DNA of 64,000 bases. Origin: Rhododendron vialii. Taxonomy: Eukaryota; Streptophyta; Magnoliopsida; Ericales; Ericaceae. This document shows positions 35,172 to 47,038 of this stretch, in pieces. Position 1 is the first letter of the stretch. Each line of letters begins with the position of its first letter. The translations under genes were made by a program, and so were the position numbers. Below the pieces are notes generated by a model. The model saw only the letters and a list, made by a program, of their open reading frames with translations, ran no database searches and was not told the origin of the DNA. The DNA lies in the NCBI RefSeq assembly GCF_030253575.1, contig NC_080566.1, positions 11,541,501 to 11,605,500 of the forward strand, read 5' to 3'.

Positions 35172-35463
35172 TTTTTCGTTTTTGTACGAAATCCCTTCCC
35201 CGCCCCCCGTTCCCTTCTTTCATCCGGTCGCCGCAACTTCGGCTCATTCCGTCCGGATCTTCCCGGAGAGTTTTCGCTGCAGCGATTTTTCGAGCTGCGA
35301 GCCAAAATAGCCCCCTTCAGCGGGCACTCTCGGCCGTAGCCATCCCTCCAACGGGATACGGGGTCCGGCCGGCGAGACGTGGCCAAGAAAGCCAGAGATA
35401 GAGCGAGCAGTGCCCGACGGGGCAGAAAAATGGACCAAAAGAATTGAAAGCGGAGTGCCTATC

Positions 35464-35582
35464 GGGTGCGATCATACCAGCACTAATGCACCGGATCCCA
35501 TCAGAACTCCGCAGTTAAGCGTGCTTGGGCGAGAGTAGTACTAGGATGGGTGACCCCCTGGGAAGTCCTCGTGTTGCACCCC
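35464..35582 (+). rRNA. 5S rRNA gene, copy 87
   Basis: Consensus; B spacer before, A after. Confidence 0.97.
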
Positions 35583-35870
35583 TTTTTCGTTTTTGTACGA
35601 AATCCCTTCCCCGCCCCCCGTTCCCTTCTTTCATCCGGTCGCCGCAACTTCGGCTCATGCCGTCCGGATCTTCCCGGAGAGTTTTCGCAGCGATTTTTCC
35701 AGCTTCGAGCCAAAATAGCCCCGTCAGCGGGCACGTTCGGCCGCAGCCATCCCTCCAACGGGATACGGGGTCCGGCCGGCGAGACGTGGCCAAGAAAGCC
35801 AGAGATAGAGCGAGCGGTGCCCGACGGGGCCGAAAAATGGACCAAAAGAATTGAAAGCGGAGTGCCTATC

Positions 35871-35989
35871 GGGTGCGATCATACCAGCACTAATGCACCG
35901 GATCCCATCAGAACTCCGCAGTTAAGCGTGCTTGGGCGAGAGTAGTACTAGGATGGGTGACCCCCTGGGAAGTCCTCGTGTTGCACCCC
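35871..35989 (+). rRNA. 5S rRNA gene, copy 88
   Basis: Consensus; A spacer before, B after. Confidence 0.97.
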
Positions 35990-36281
35990 TTTTTCGTTTT
36001 TGTACGAAATCCCTTCCCCGCCCCCCGTTCCCTTCTTTCATCCGGTCGCCGCAACTTCGGCTCATTCCGTCCGGATCTTCCCGGAGAGTTTTCGCTGCAG
36101 CGATTTTTCGAGCTGCGAGCCAAAATAGCCCCCTTCAGCGGGCACTCTCGGCCGTAGCCATCCCTCCAACGGGATACGGGGTCCGGCCGGCGAGACGTGG
36201 CCAAGAAAGCCAGAGATAGAGCGAGCAGTGCCCGACGGGGCAGAAAAATGGACCAAAAGAATTGAAAGCGGAGTGCCTATC

Positions 36282-36400
36282 GGGTGCGATCATACCAGCA
36301 CTAATGCACCGGATCCCATCAGAACTCCGCAGTTAAGCGTGCTTGGGCGAGAGTAGTACTAGGATGGGTGACCCCCTGGGAAGTCCTCGTGTTGCACCCC
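36282..36400 (+). rRNA. 5S rRNA gene, copy 89
   Basis: Consensus; B spacer before, A after. Confidence 0.97.
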
Positions 36401-36688
36401 TTTTTCGTTTTTGTACGAAATCCCTTCCCCGCCCCCCGTTCCCTTCTTTCATCCGGTCGCCGCAACTTCGGCTCATGCCGTCCGGATCTTCCCGGAGAGT
36501 TTTCGCAGCGATTTTTCCAGCTTCGAGCCAAAATAGCCCCGTCAGCGGGCACGTTCGGCCGCAGCCATCCCTCCAACGGGATACGGGGTCCGGCCGGCGA
36601 GACGTGGCCAAGAAAGCCAGAGATAGAGCGAGCGGTGCCCGACGGGGCCGAAAAATGGACCAAAAGAATTGAAAGCGGAGTGCCTATC

Positions 36689-36807
36689 GGGTGCGATCAT
36701 ACCAGCACTAATGCACCGGATCCCATCAGAACTCCGCAGTTAAGCGTGCTTGGGCGAGAGTAGTACTAGGATGGGTGACCCCCTGGGAAGTCCTCGTGTT
36801 GCACCCC
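36689..36807 (+). rRNA. 5S rRNA gene, copy 90
   Basis: Consensus; A spacer before, B after. Confidence 0.97.
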
Positions 36808-37099
36808 TTTTTCGTTTTTGTACGAAATCCCTTCCCCGCCCCCCGTTCCCTTCTTTCATCCGGTCGCCGCAACTTCGGCTCATTCCGTCCGGATCTTCCC
36901 GGAGAGTTTTCGCTGCAGCGATTTTTCGAGCTGCGAGCCAAAATAGCCCCCTTCAGCGGGCACTCTCGGCCGTAGCCATCCCTCCAACGGGATACGGGGT
37001 CCGGCCGGCGAGACGTGGCCAAGAAAGCCAGAGATAGAGCGAGCAGTGCCCGACGGGGCAGAAAAATGGACCAAAAGAATTGAAAGCGGAGTGCCTATC

Positions 37100-37218
37100 G
37101 GGTGCGATCATACCAGCACTAATGCACCGGATCCCATCAGAACTCCGCAGTTAAGCGTGCTTGGGCGAGAGTAGTACTAGGATGGGTGACCCCCTGGGAA
37201 GTCCTCGTGTTGCACCCC
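37100..37218 (+). rRNA. 5S rRNA gene, copy 91
   Basis: Consensus; B spacer before, A after. Confidence 0.97.
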
Positions 37219-37506
37219 TTTTTCGTTTTTGTACGAAATCCCTTCCCCGCCCCCCGTTCCCTTCTTTCATCCGGTCGCCGCAACTTCGGCTCATGCCGTC
37301 CGGATCTTCCCGGAGAGTTTTCGCAGCGATTTTTCCAGCTTCGAGCCAAAATAGCCCCGTCAGCGGGCACGTTCGGCCGCAGCCATCCCTCCAACGGGAT
37401 ACGGGGTCCGGCCGGCGAGACGTGGCCAAGAAAGCCAGAGATAGAGCGAGCGGTGCCCGACGGGGCCGAAAAATGGACCAAAAGAATTGAAAGCGGAGTG
37501 CCTATC

Positions 37507-37625
37507 GGGTGCGATCATACCAGCACTAATGCACCGGATCCCATCAGAACTCCGCAGTTAAGCGTGCTTGGGCGAGAGTAGTACTAGGATGGGTGACCCC
37601 CTGGGAAGTCCTCGTGTTGCACCCC
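37507..37625 (+). rRNA. 5S rRNA gene, copy 92
   Basis: Consensus; A spacer before, Bg after. From here rightwards most B spacers are Bg. Confidence 0.97.
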
Positions 37626-37917
37626 TTTTTCGTTTTTGTACGAAATCCCTTCCCCGCCCCCCGTTCCCTTCTTTCATCCGGTCGCCGCAACTTCGGCTCA
37701 TTCCGTCCGGATCTTCCCGGAGGGTTTTCGCTGCAGCGATTTTTCGAGCTGCGAGCCAAAATAGCCCCCTTCAGCGGGCACTCTCGGCCGTAGCCATCCC
37801 TCCAACGGGATACGGGGTCCGGCCGGCGAGACGTGGCCAAGAAAGCCAGAGATAGAGCGAGCAGTGCCCGACGGGGCAGAAAAATGGACCAAAAGAATTG
37901 AAAGCGGAGTGCCTATC

Positions 37918-38036
37918 GGGTGCGATCATACCAGCACTAATGCACCGGATCCCATCAGAACTCCGCAGTTAAGCGTGCTTGGGCGAGAGTAGTACTAGGA
38001 TGGGTGACCCCCTGGGAAGTCCTCGTGTTGCACCCC
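37918..38036 (+). rRNA. 5S rRNA gene, copy 93
   Basis: Consensus; Bg spacer before, A after. Confidence 0.97.
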
Positions 38037-38324
38037 TTTTTCGTTTTTGTACGAAATCCCTTCCCCGCCCCCCGTTCCCTTCTTTCATCCGGTCGCCGCA
38101 ACTTCGGCTCATGCCGTCCGGATCTTCCCGGAGAGTTTTCGCAGCGATTTTTCCAGCTTCGAGCCAAAATAGCCCCGTCAGCGGGCACGTTCGGCCGCAG
38201 CCATCCCTCCAACGGGATACGGGGTCCGGCCGGCGAGACGTGGCCAAGAAAGCCAGAGATAGAGCGAGCGGTGCCCGACGGGGCCGAAAAATGGACCAAA
38301 AGAATTGAAAGCGGAGTGCCTATC

Positions 38325-38443
38325 GGGTGCGATCATACCAGCACTAATGCACCGGATCCCATCAGAACTCCGCAGTTAAGCGTGCTTGGGCGAGAGTAGT
38401 ACTAGGATGGGTGACCCCCTGGGAAGTCCTCGTGTTGCACCCC
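38325..38443 (+). rRNA. 5S rRNA gene, copy 94
   Basis: Consensus; A spacer before, Bg after. Confidence 0.97.
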
Positions 38444-38735
38444 TTTTTCGTTTTTGTACGAAATCCCTTCCCCGCCCCCCGTTCCCTTCTTTCATCCGGT
38501 CGCCGCAACTTCGGCTCATTCCGTCCGGATCTTCCCGGAGGGTTTTCGCTGCAGCGATTTTTCGAGCTGCGAGCCAAAATAGCCCCCTTCAGCGGGCACT
38601 CTCGGCCGTAGCCATCCCTCCAACGGGATACGGGGTCCGGCCGGCGAGACGTGGCCAAGAAAGCCAGAGATAGAGCGAGCAGTGCCCGACGGGGCAGAAA
38701 AATGGACCAAAAGAATTGAAAGCGGAGTGCCTATC

Positions 38736-38854
38736 GGGTGCGATCATACCAGCACTAATGCACCGGATCCCATCAGAACTCCGCAGTTAAGCGTGCTTGG
38801 GCGAGAGTAGTACTAGGATGGGTGACCCCCTGGGAAGTCCTCGTGTTGCACCCC
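38736..38854 (+). rRNA. 5S rRNA gene, copy 95
   Basis: Consensus; Bg spacer before, A after. Confidence 0.97.
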
Positions 38855-39142
38855 TTTTTCGTTTTTGTACGAAATCCCTTCCCCGCCCCCCGTTCCCTTC
38901 TTTCATCCGGTCGCCGCAACTTCGGCTCATGCCGTCCGGATCTTCCCGGAGAGTTTTCGCAGCGATTTTTCCAGCTTCGAGCCAAAATAGCCCCGTCAGC
39001 GGGCACGTTCGGCCGCAGCCATCCCTCCAACGGGATACGGGGTCCGGCCGGCGAGACGTGGCCAAGAAAGCCAGAGATAGAGCGAGCGGTGCCCGACGGG
39101 GCCGAAAAATGGACCAAAAGAATTGAAAGCGGAGTGCCTATC

Positions 39143-39261
39143 GGGTGCGATCATACCAGCACTAATGCACCGGATCCCATCAGAACTCCGCAGTTAAGCG
39201 TGCTTGGGCGAGAGTAGTACTAGGATGGGTGACCCCCTGGGAAGTCCTCGTGTTGCACCCC
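39143..39261 (+). rRNA. 5S rRNA gene, copy 96
   Basis: Consensus; A spacer before, Bg after. Confidence 0.97.
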
Positions 39262-39553
39262 TTTTTCGTTTTTGTACGAAATCCCTTCCCCGCCCCCCGT
39301 TCCCTTCTTTCATCCGGTCGCCGCAACTTCGGCTCATTCCGTCCGGATCTTCCCGGAGGGTTTTCGCTGCAGCGATTTTTCGAGCTGCGAGCCAAAATAG
39401 CCCCCTTCAGCGGGCACTCTCGGCCGTAGCCATCCCTCCAACGGGATACGGGGTCCGGCCGGCGAGACGTGGCCAAGAAAGCCAGAGATAGAGCGAGCAG
39501 TGCCCGACGGGGCAGAAAAATGGACCAAAAGAATTGAAAGCGGAGTGCCTATC

Positions 39554-39672
39554 GGGTGCGATCATACCAGCACTAATGCACCGGATCCCATCAGAACTCC
39601 GCAGTTAAGCGTGCTTGGGCGAGAGTAGTACTAGGATGGGTGACCCCCTGGGAAGTCCTCGTGTTGCACCCC
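39554..39672 (+). rRNA. 5S rRNA gene, copy 97
   Basis: Consensus; Bg spacer before, A after. Confidence 0.97.
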
Positions 39673-39960
39673 TTTTTCGTTTTTGTACGAAATCCCTTCC
39701 CCGCCCCCCGTTCCCTTCTTTCATCCGGTCGCCGCAACTTCGGCTCATGCCGTCCGGATCTTCCCGGAGAGTTTTCGCAGCGATTTTTCCAGCTTCGAGC
39801 CAAAATAGCCCCGTCAGCGGGCACGTTCGGCCGCAGCCATCCCTCCAACGGGATACGGGGTCCGGCCGGCGAGACGTGGCCAAGAAAGCCAGAGATAGAG
39901 CGAGCGGTGCCCGACGGGGCCGAAAAATGGACCAAAAGAATTGAAAGCGGAGTGCCTATC

Positions 39961-40079
39961 GGGTGCGATCATACCAGCACTAATGCACCGGATCCCATCA
40001 GAACTCCGCAGTTAAGCGTGCTTGGGCGAGAGTAGTACTAGGATGGGTGACCCCCTGGGAAGTCCTCGTGTTGCACCCC
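39961..40079 (+). rRNA. 5S rRNA gene, copy 98
   Basis: Consensus; A spacer before, Bg after. Confidence 0.97.
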
Positions 40080-40371
40080 TTTTTCGTTTTTGTACGAAAT
40101 CCCTTCCCCGCCCCCCGTTCCCTTCTTTCATCCGGTCGCCGCAACTTCGGCTCATTCCGTCCGGATCTTCCCGGAGGGTTTTCGCTGCAGCGATTTTTCG
40201 AGCTGCGAGCCAAAATAGCCCCCTTCAGCGGGCACTCTCGGCCGTAGCCATCCCTCCAACGGGATACGGGGTCCGGCCGGCGAGACGTGGCCAAGAAAGC
40301 CAGAGATAGAGCGAGCAGTGCCCGACGGGGCAGAAAAATGGACCAAAAGAATTGAAAGCGGAGTGCCTATC

Positions 40372-40490
40372 GGGTGCGATCATACCAGCACTAATGCACC
40401 GGATCCCATCAGAACTCCGCAGTTAAGCGTGCTTGGGCGAGAGTAGTACTAGGATGGGTGACCCCCTGGGAAGTCCTCGTGTTGCACCCC
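40372..40490 (+). rRNA. 5S rRNA gene, copy 99
   Basis: Consensus; Bg spacer before, A after. Confidence 0.97.
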
Positions 40491-40778
40491 TTTTTCGTTT
40501 TTGTACGAAATCCCTTCCCCGCCCCCCGTTCCCTTCTTTCATCCGGTCGCCGCAACTTCGGCTCATGCCGTCCGGATCTTCCCGGAGAGTTTTCGCAGCG
40601 ATTTTTCCAGCTTCGAGCCAAAATAGCCCCGTCAGCGGGCACGTTCGGCCGCAGCCATCCCTCCAACGGGATACGGGGTCCGGCCGGCGAGACGTGGCCA
40701 AGAAAGCCAGAGATAGAGCGAGCGGTGCCCGACGGGGCCGAAAAATGGACCAAAAGAATTGAAAGCGGAGTGCCTATC

Positions 40779-40897
40779 GGGTGCGATCATACCAGCACTA
40801 ATGCACCGGATCCCATCAGAACTCCGCAGTTAAGCGTGCTTGGGCGAGAGTAGTACTAGGATGGGTGACCCCCTGGGAAGTCCTCGTGTTGCACCCC
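40779..40897 (+). rRNA. 5S rRNA gene, copy 100
   Basis: Consensus; A spacer before, Bg after. Confidence 0.97.
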
Positions 40898-41189
40898 TTT
40901 TTCGTTTTTGTACGAAATCCCTTCCCCGCCCCCCGTTCCCTTCTTTCATCCGGTCGCCGCAACTTCGGCTCATTCCGTCCGGATCTTCCCGGAGGGTTTT
41001 CGCTGCAGCGATTTTTCGAGCTGCGAGCCAAAATAGCCCCCTTCAGCGGGCACTCTCGGCCGTAGCCATCCCTCCAACGGGATACGGGGTCCGGCCGGCG
41101 AGACGTGGCCAAGAAAGCCAGAGATAGAGCGAGCAGTGCCCGACGGGGCAGAAAAATGGACCAAAAGAATTGAAAGCGGAGTGCCTATC

Positions 41190-41308
41190 GGGTGCGATCA
41201 TACCAGCACTAATGCACCGGATCCCATCAGAACTCCGCAGTTAAGCGTGCTTGGGCGAGAGTAGTACTAGGATGGGTGACCCCCTGGGAAGTCCTCGTGT
41301 TGCACCCC
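41190..41308 (+). rRNA. 5S rRNA gene, copy 101
   Basis: Consensus; Bg spacer before, B after (B-B junction). Confidence 0.97.
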
Positions 41309-41600
41309 TTTTTCGTTTTTGTACGAAATCCCTTCCCCGCCCCCCGTTCCCTTCTTTCATCCGGTCGCCGCAACTTCGGCTCATTCCGTCCGGATCTTCC
41401 CGGAGAGTTTTCGCTGCAGCGATTTTTCGAGCTGCGAGCCAAAATAGCCCCCTTCAGCGGGCACTCTCGGCCGTAGCCATCCCTCCAACGGGATACGGGG
41501 TCCGGCCGGCGAGACGTGGCCAAGAAAGCCAGAGATAGAGCGAGCAGTGCCCGACGGGGCAGAAAAATGGACCAAAAGAATTGAAAGCGGAGTGCCTATC

Positions 41601-41719
41601 GGGTGCGATCATACCAGCACTAATGCACCGGATCCCATCAGAACTCCGCAGTTAAGCGTGCTTGGGCGAGAGTAGTACTAGGATGGGTGACCCCCTGGGA
41701 AGTCCTCGTGTTGCACCCC
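41601..41719 (+). rRNA. 5S rRNA gene, copy 102
   Basis: Consensus; B spacer before, A after. Confidence 0.97.
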
Positions 41720-42007
41720 TTTTTCGTTTTTGTACGAAATCCCTTCCCCGCCCCCCGTTCCCTTCTTTCATCCGGTCGCCGCAACTTCGGCTCATGCCGT
41801 CCGGATCTTCCCGGAGAGTTTTCGCAGCGATTTTTCCAGCTTCGAGCCAAAATAGCCCCGTCAGCGGGCACGTTCGGCCGCAGCCATCCCTCCAACGGGA
41901 TACGGGGTCCGGCCGGCGAGACGTGGCCAAGAAAGCCAGAGATAGAGCGAGCGGTGCCCGACGGGGCCGAAAAATGGACCAAAAGAATTGAAAGCGGAGT
42001 GCCTATC

Positions 42008-42126
42008 GGGTGCGATCATACCAGCACTAATGCACCGGATCCCATCAGAACTCCGCAGTTAAGCGTGCTTGGGCGAGAGTAGTACTAGGATGGGTGACCC
42101 CCTGGGAAGTCCTCGTGTTGCACCCC
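42008..42126 (+). rRNA. 5S rRNA gene, copy 103
   Basis: Consensus; A spacer before, Bg after. Confidence 0.97.
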
Positions 42127-42418
42127 TTTTTCGTTTTTGTACGAAATCCCTTCCCCGCCCCCCGTTCCCTTCTTTCATCCGGTCGCCGCAACTTCGGCTC
42201 ATTCCGTCCGGATCTTCCCGGAGGGTTTTCGCTGCAGCGATTTTTCGAGCTGCGAGCCAAAATAGCCCCCTTCAGCGGGCACTCTCGGCCGTAGCCATCC
42301 CTCCAACGGGATACGGGGTCCGGCCGGCGAGACGTGGCCAAGAAAGCCAGAGATAGAGCGAGCAGTGCCCGACGGGGCAGAAAAATGGACCAAAAGAATT
42401 GAAAGCGGAGTGCCTATC

Positions 42419-42537
42419 GGGTGCGATCATACCAGCACTAATGCACCGGATCCCATCAGAACTCCGCAGTTAAGCGTGCTTGGGCGAGAGTAGTACTAGG
42501 ATGGGTGACCCCCTGGGAAGTCCTCGTGTTGCACCCC
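42419..42537 (+). rRNA. 5S rRNA gene, copy 104
   Basis: Consensus; Bg spacer before, B after (B-B junction). Confidence 0.97.
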
Positions 42538-42829
42538 TTTTTCGTTTTTGTACGAAATCCCTTCCCCGCCCCCCGTTCCCTTCTTTCATCCGGTCGCCGC
42601 AACTTCGGCTCATTCCGTCCGGATCTTCCCGGAGAGTTTTCGCTGCAGCGATTTTTCGAGCTGCGAGCCAAAATAGCCCCCTTCAGCGGGCACTCTCGGC
42701 CGTAGCCATCCCTCCAACGGGATACGGGGTCCGGCCGGCGAGACGTGGCCAAGAAAGCCAGAGATAGAGCGAGCAGTGCCCGACGGGGCAGAAAAATGGA
42801 CCAAAAGAATTGAAAGCGGAGTGCCTATC

Positions 42830-42948
42830 GGGTGCGATCATACCAGCACTAATGCACCGGATCCCATCAGAACTCCGCAGTTAAGCGTGCTTGGGCGAGA
42901 GTAGTACTAGGATGGGTGACCCCCTGGGAAGTCCTCGTGTTGCACCCC
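42830..42948 (+). rRNA. 5S rRNA gene, copy 105
   Basis: Consensus; B spacer before, A after. Confidence 0.97.
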
Positions 42949-43236
42949 TTTTTCGTTTTTGTACGAAATCCCTTCCCCGCCCCCCGTTCCCTTCTTTCAT
43001 CCGGTCGCCGCAACTTCGGCTCATGCCGTCCGGATCTTCCCGGAGAGTTTTCGCAGCGATTTTTCCAGCTTCGAGCCAAAATAGCCCCGTCAGCGGGCAC
43101 GTTCGGCCGCAGCCATCCCTCCAACGGGATACGGGGTCCGGCCGGCGAGACGTGGCCAAGAAAGCCAGAGATAGAGCGAGCGGTGCCCGACGGGGCCGAA
43201 AAATGGACCAAAAGAATTGAAAGCGGAGTGCCTATC

Positions 43237-43355
43237 GGGTGCGATCATACCAGCACTAATGCACCGGATCCCATCAGAACTCCGCAGTTAAGCGTGCTTG
43301 GGCGAGAGTAGTACTAGGATGGGTGACCCCCTGGGAAGTCCTCGTGTTGCACCCC
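43237..43355 (+). rRNA. 5S rRNA gene, copy 106
   Basis: Consensus; A spacer before, Bg after. Confidence 0.97.
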
Positions 43356-43647
43356 TTTTTCGTTTTTGTACGAAATCCCTTCCCCGCCCCCCGTTCCCTT
43401 CTTTCATCCGGTCGCCGCAACTTCGGCTCATTCCGTCCGGATCTTCCCGGAGGGTTTTCGCTGCAGCGATTTTTCGAGCTGCGAGCCAAAATAGCCCCCT
43501 TCAGCGGGCACTCTCGGCCGTAGCCATCCCTCCAACGGGATACGGGGTCCGGCCGGCGAGACGTGGCCAAGAAAGCCAGAGATAGAGCGAGCAGTGCCCG
43601 ACGGGGCAGAAAAATGGACCAAAAGAATTGAAAGCGGAGTGCCTATC

Positions 43648-43766
43648 GGGTGCGATCATACCAGCACTAATGCACCGGATCCCATCAGAACTCCGCAGTT
43701 AAGCGTGCTTGGGCGAGAGTAGTACTAGGATGGGTGACCCCCTGGGAAGTCCTCGTGTTGCACCCC
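43648..43766 (+). rRNA. 5S rRNA gene, copy 107
   Basis: Consensus; Bg spacer before, A after. Confidence 0.97.
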
Positions 43767-44054
43767 TTTTTCGTTTTTGTACGAAATCCCTTCCCCGCCC
43801 CCCGTTCCCTTCTTTCATCCGGTCGCCGCAACTTCGGCTCATGCCGTCCGGATCTTCCCGGAGAGTTTTCGCAGCGATTTTTCCAGCTTCGAGCCAAAAT
43901 AGCCCCGTCAGCGGGCACGTTCGGCCGCAGCCATCCCTCCAACGGGATACGGGGTCCGGCCGGCGAGACGTGGCCAAGAAAGCCAGAGATAGAGCGAGCG
44001 GTGCCCGACGGGGCCGAAAAATGGACCAAAAGAATTGAAAGCGGAGTGCCTATC

Positions 44055-44173
44055 GGGTGCGATCATAACAGCACTAATGCACCGGATCCCATCAGAACTC
44101 CGCAGTTAAGCGTGCTTGGGCGAGAGTAGTACTAGGATGGGTGACCCCCTGGGAAGTCCTCGTGTTGCACCCC
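44055..44173 (+). rRNA. 5S rRNA gene, copy 108, C14A variant
   Basis: This copy has A for C at gene position 14 (44068), so the stem reads ATAACAGC instead of ATACCAGC. C14 is predicted to pair with G65 at the end of helix II, so the change should open that pair. The B spacer after it also has a private T-to-G change at 44339 (CGGAGCC for CGTAGCC). An A spacer precedes it. Both changes occur once in the window. Confidence 0.95.
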
Positions 44174-44465
44174 TTTTTCGTTTTTGTACGAAATCCCTTC
44201 CCCGCCCCCCGTTCCCTTCTTTCATCCGGTCGCCGCAACTTCGGCTCATTCCGTCCGGATCTTCCCGGAGAGTTTTCGCTGCAGCGATTTTTCGAGCTGC
44301 GAGCCAAAATAGCCCCCTTCAGCGGGCACTCTCGGCCGGAGCCATCCCTCCAACGGGATACGGGGTCCGGCCGGCGAGACGTGGCCAAGAAAGCCAGAGA
44401 TAGAGCGAGCAGTGCCCGACGGGGCAGAAAAATGGACCAAAAGAATTGAAAGCGGAGTGCCTATC

Positions 44466-44584
44466 GGGTGCGATCATACCAGCACTAATGCACCGGATCC
44501 CATCAGAACTCCGCAGTTAAGCGTGCTTGGGCGAGAGTAGTACTAGGATGGGTGACCCCCTGGGAAGTCCTCGTGTTGCACCCC
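44466..44584 (+). rRNA. 5S rRNA gene, copy 109
   Basis: Consensus; variant B spacer (G at 44339) before, A after. Confidence 0.97.
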
Positions 44585-44872
44585 TTTTTCGTTTTTGTAC
44601 GAAATCCCTTCCCCGCCCCCCGTTCCCTTCTTTCATCCGGTCGCCGCAACTTCGGCTCATGCCGTCCGGATCTTCCCGGAGAGTTTTCGCAGCGATTTTT
44701 CCAGCTTCGAGCCAAAATAGCCCCGTCAGCGGGCACGTTCGGCCGCAGCCATCCCTCCAACGGGATACGGGGTCCGGCCGGCGAGACGTGGCCAAGAAAG
44801 CCAGAGATAGAGCGAGCGGTGCCCGACGGGGCCGAAAAATGGACCAAAAGAATTGAAAGCGGAGTGCCTATC

Positions 44873-44991
44873 GGGTGCGATCATACCAGCACTAATGCAC
44901 CGGATCCCATCAGAACTCCGCAGTTAAGCGTGCTTGGGCGAGAGTAGTACTAGGATGGGTGACCCCCTGGGAAGTCCTCGTGTTGCACCCC
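44873..44991 (+). rRNA. 5S rRNA gene, copy 110
   Basis: Consensus; A spacer before, A after. Confidence 0.97.
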
Positions 44992-45279
44992 TTTTTCGTT
45001 TTTGTACGAAATCCCTTCCCCGCCCCCCGTTCCCTTCTTTCATCCGGTCGCCGCAACTTCGGCTCATGCCGTCCGGATCTTCCCGGAGAGTTTTCGCAGC
45101 GATTTTTCCAGCTTCGAGCCAAAATAGCCCCGTCAGCGGGCACGTTCGGCCGCAGCCATCCCTCCAACGGGATACGGGGTCCGGCCGGCGAGACGTGGCC
45201 AAGAAAGCCAGAGATAGAGCGAGCGGTGCCCGACGGGGCCGAAAAATGGACCAAAAGAATTGAAAGCGGAGTGCCTATC

Positions 45280-45398
45280 GGGTGCGATCATACCAGCACT
45301 AATGCACCGGATCCCATCAGAACTCCGCAGTTAAGCGTGCTTGGGCGAGAGTAGTACTAGGATGGGTGACCCCCTGGGAAGTCCTCGTGTTGCACCCC
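45280..45398 (+). rRNA. 5S rRNA gene, copy 111
   Basis: Consensus; A spacer before, B after. Confidence 0.97.
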
Positions 45399-45690
45399 TT
45401 TTTCGTTTTTGTACGAAATCCCTTCCCCGCCCCCCGTTCCCTTCTTTCATCCGGTCGCCGCAACTTCGGCTCATTCCGTCCGGATCTTCCCGGAGAGTTT
45501 TCGCTGCAGCGATTTTTCGAGCTGCGAGCCAAAATAGCCCCCTTCAGCGGGCACTCTCGGCCGTAGCCATCCCTCCAACGGGATACGGGGTCCGGCCGGC
45601 GAGACGTGGCCAAGAAAGCCAGAGATAGAGCGAGCAGTGCCCGACGGGGCAGAAAAATGGACCAAAAGAATTGAAAGCGGAGTGCCTATC

Positions 45691-45809
45691 GGGTGCGATC
45701 ATACCAGCACTAATGCACCGGATCCCATCAGAACTCCGCAGTTAAGCGTGCTTGGGCGAGAGTAGTACTAGGATGGGTGACCCCCTGGGAAGTCCTCGTG
45801 TTGCACCCC
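45691..45809 (+). rRNA. 5S rRNA gene, copy 112
   Basis: Consensus; B spacer before, A after. Confidence 0.97.
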
Positions 45810-46097
45810 TTTTTCGTTTTTGTACGAAATCCCTTCCCCGCCCCCCGTTCCCTTCTTTCATCCGGTCGCCGCAACTTCGGCTCATGCCGTCCGGATCTTC
45901 CCGGAGAGTTTTCGCAGCGATTTTTCCAGCTTCGAGCCAAAATAGCCCCGTCAGCGGGCACGTTCGGCCGCAGCCATCCCTCCAACGGGATACGGGGTCC
46001 GGCCGGCGAGACGTGGCCAAGAAAGCCAGAGATAGAGCGAGCGGTGCCCGACGGGGCCGAAAAATGGACCAAAAGAATTGAAAGCGGAGTGCCTATC

Positions 46098-46216
46098 GGG
46101 TGCGATCATACCAGCACTAATGCACCGGATCCCATCAGAACTCCGCAGTTAAGCGTGCTTGGGCGAGAGTAGTACTAGGATGGGTGACCCCCTGGGAAGT
46201 CCTCGTGTTGCACCCC
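46098..46216 (+). rRNA. 5S rRNA gene, copy 113
   Basis: Consensus; A spacer before, Bg after. Confidence 0.97.
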
Positions 46217-46508
46217 TTTTTCGTTTTTGTACGAAATCCCTTCCCCGCCCCCCGTTCCCTTCTTTCATCCGGTCGCCGCAACTTCGGCTCATTCCGTCCG
46301 GATCTTCCCGGAGGGTTTTCGCTGCAGCGATTTTTCGAGCTGCGAGCCAAAATAGCCCCCTTCAGCGGGCACTCTCGGCCGTAGCCATCCCTCCAACGGG
46401 ATACGGGGTCCGGCCGGCGAGACGTGGCCAAGAAAGCCAGAGATAGAGCGAGCAGTGCCCGACGGGGCAGAAAAATGGACCAAAAGAATTGAAAGCGGAG
46501 TGCCTATC

Positions 46509-46627
46509 GGGTGCGATCATACCAGCACTAATGCACCGGATCCCATCAGAACTCCGCAGTTAAGCGTGCTTGGGCGAGAGTAGTACTAGGATGGGTGACC
46601 CCCTGGGAAGTCCTCGTGTTGCACCCC
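46509..46627 (+). rRNA. 5S rRNA gene, copy 114
   Basis: Consensus; Bg spacer before, Bg after (B-B junction). Confidence 0.97.
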
Positions 46628-46919
46628 TTTTTCGTTTTTGTACGAAATCCCTTCCCCGCCCCCCGTTCCCTTCTTTCATCCGGTCGCCGCAACTTCGGCT
46701 CATTCCGTCCGGATCTTCCCGGAGGGTTTTCGCTGCAGCGATTTTTCGAGCTGCGAGCCAAAATAGCCCCCTTCAGCGGGCACTCTCGGCCGTAGCCATC
46801 CCTCCAACGGGATACGGGGTCCGGCCGGCGAGACGTGGCCAAGAAAGCCAGAGATAGAGCGAGCAGTGCCCGACGGGGCAGAAAAATGGACCAAAAGAAT
46901 TGAAAGCGGAGTGCCTATC

Positions 46920-47038
46920 GGGTGCGATCATACCAGCACTAATGCACCGGATCCCATCAGAACTCCGCAGTTAAGCGTGCTTGGGCGAGAGTAGTACTAG
47001 GATGGGTGACCCCCTGGGAAGTCCTCGTGTTGCACCCC
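46920..47038 (+). rRNA. 5S rRNA gene, copy 115
   Basis: Consensus; Bg spacer before, A after. Confidence 0.97.

Larger units (their letters stand above)
24419..40778 (+). repeat. B-A dimer domain, 20 dimers, rising Bg content
   Basis: Copies 60-99 alternate B and A. B spacers are Bg after copies 66, 76, 80, 92, 94, 96 and 98, so Bg is rare at the left and the rule at the right. Confidence 0.9.
40779..43236 (+). repeat. Two Bg-B-A trimers (1,229-bp period)
   Basis: Copies 100-102 and 103-105 are each Bg-B-A. Starts 40779, 42008 and 43237 are 1,229 bp apart. Confidence 0.88.
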
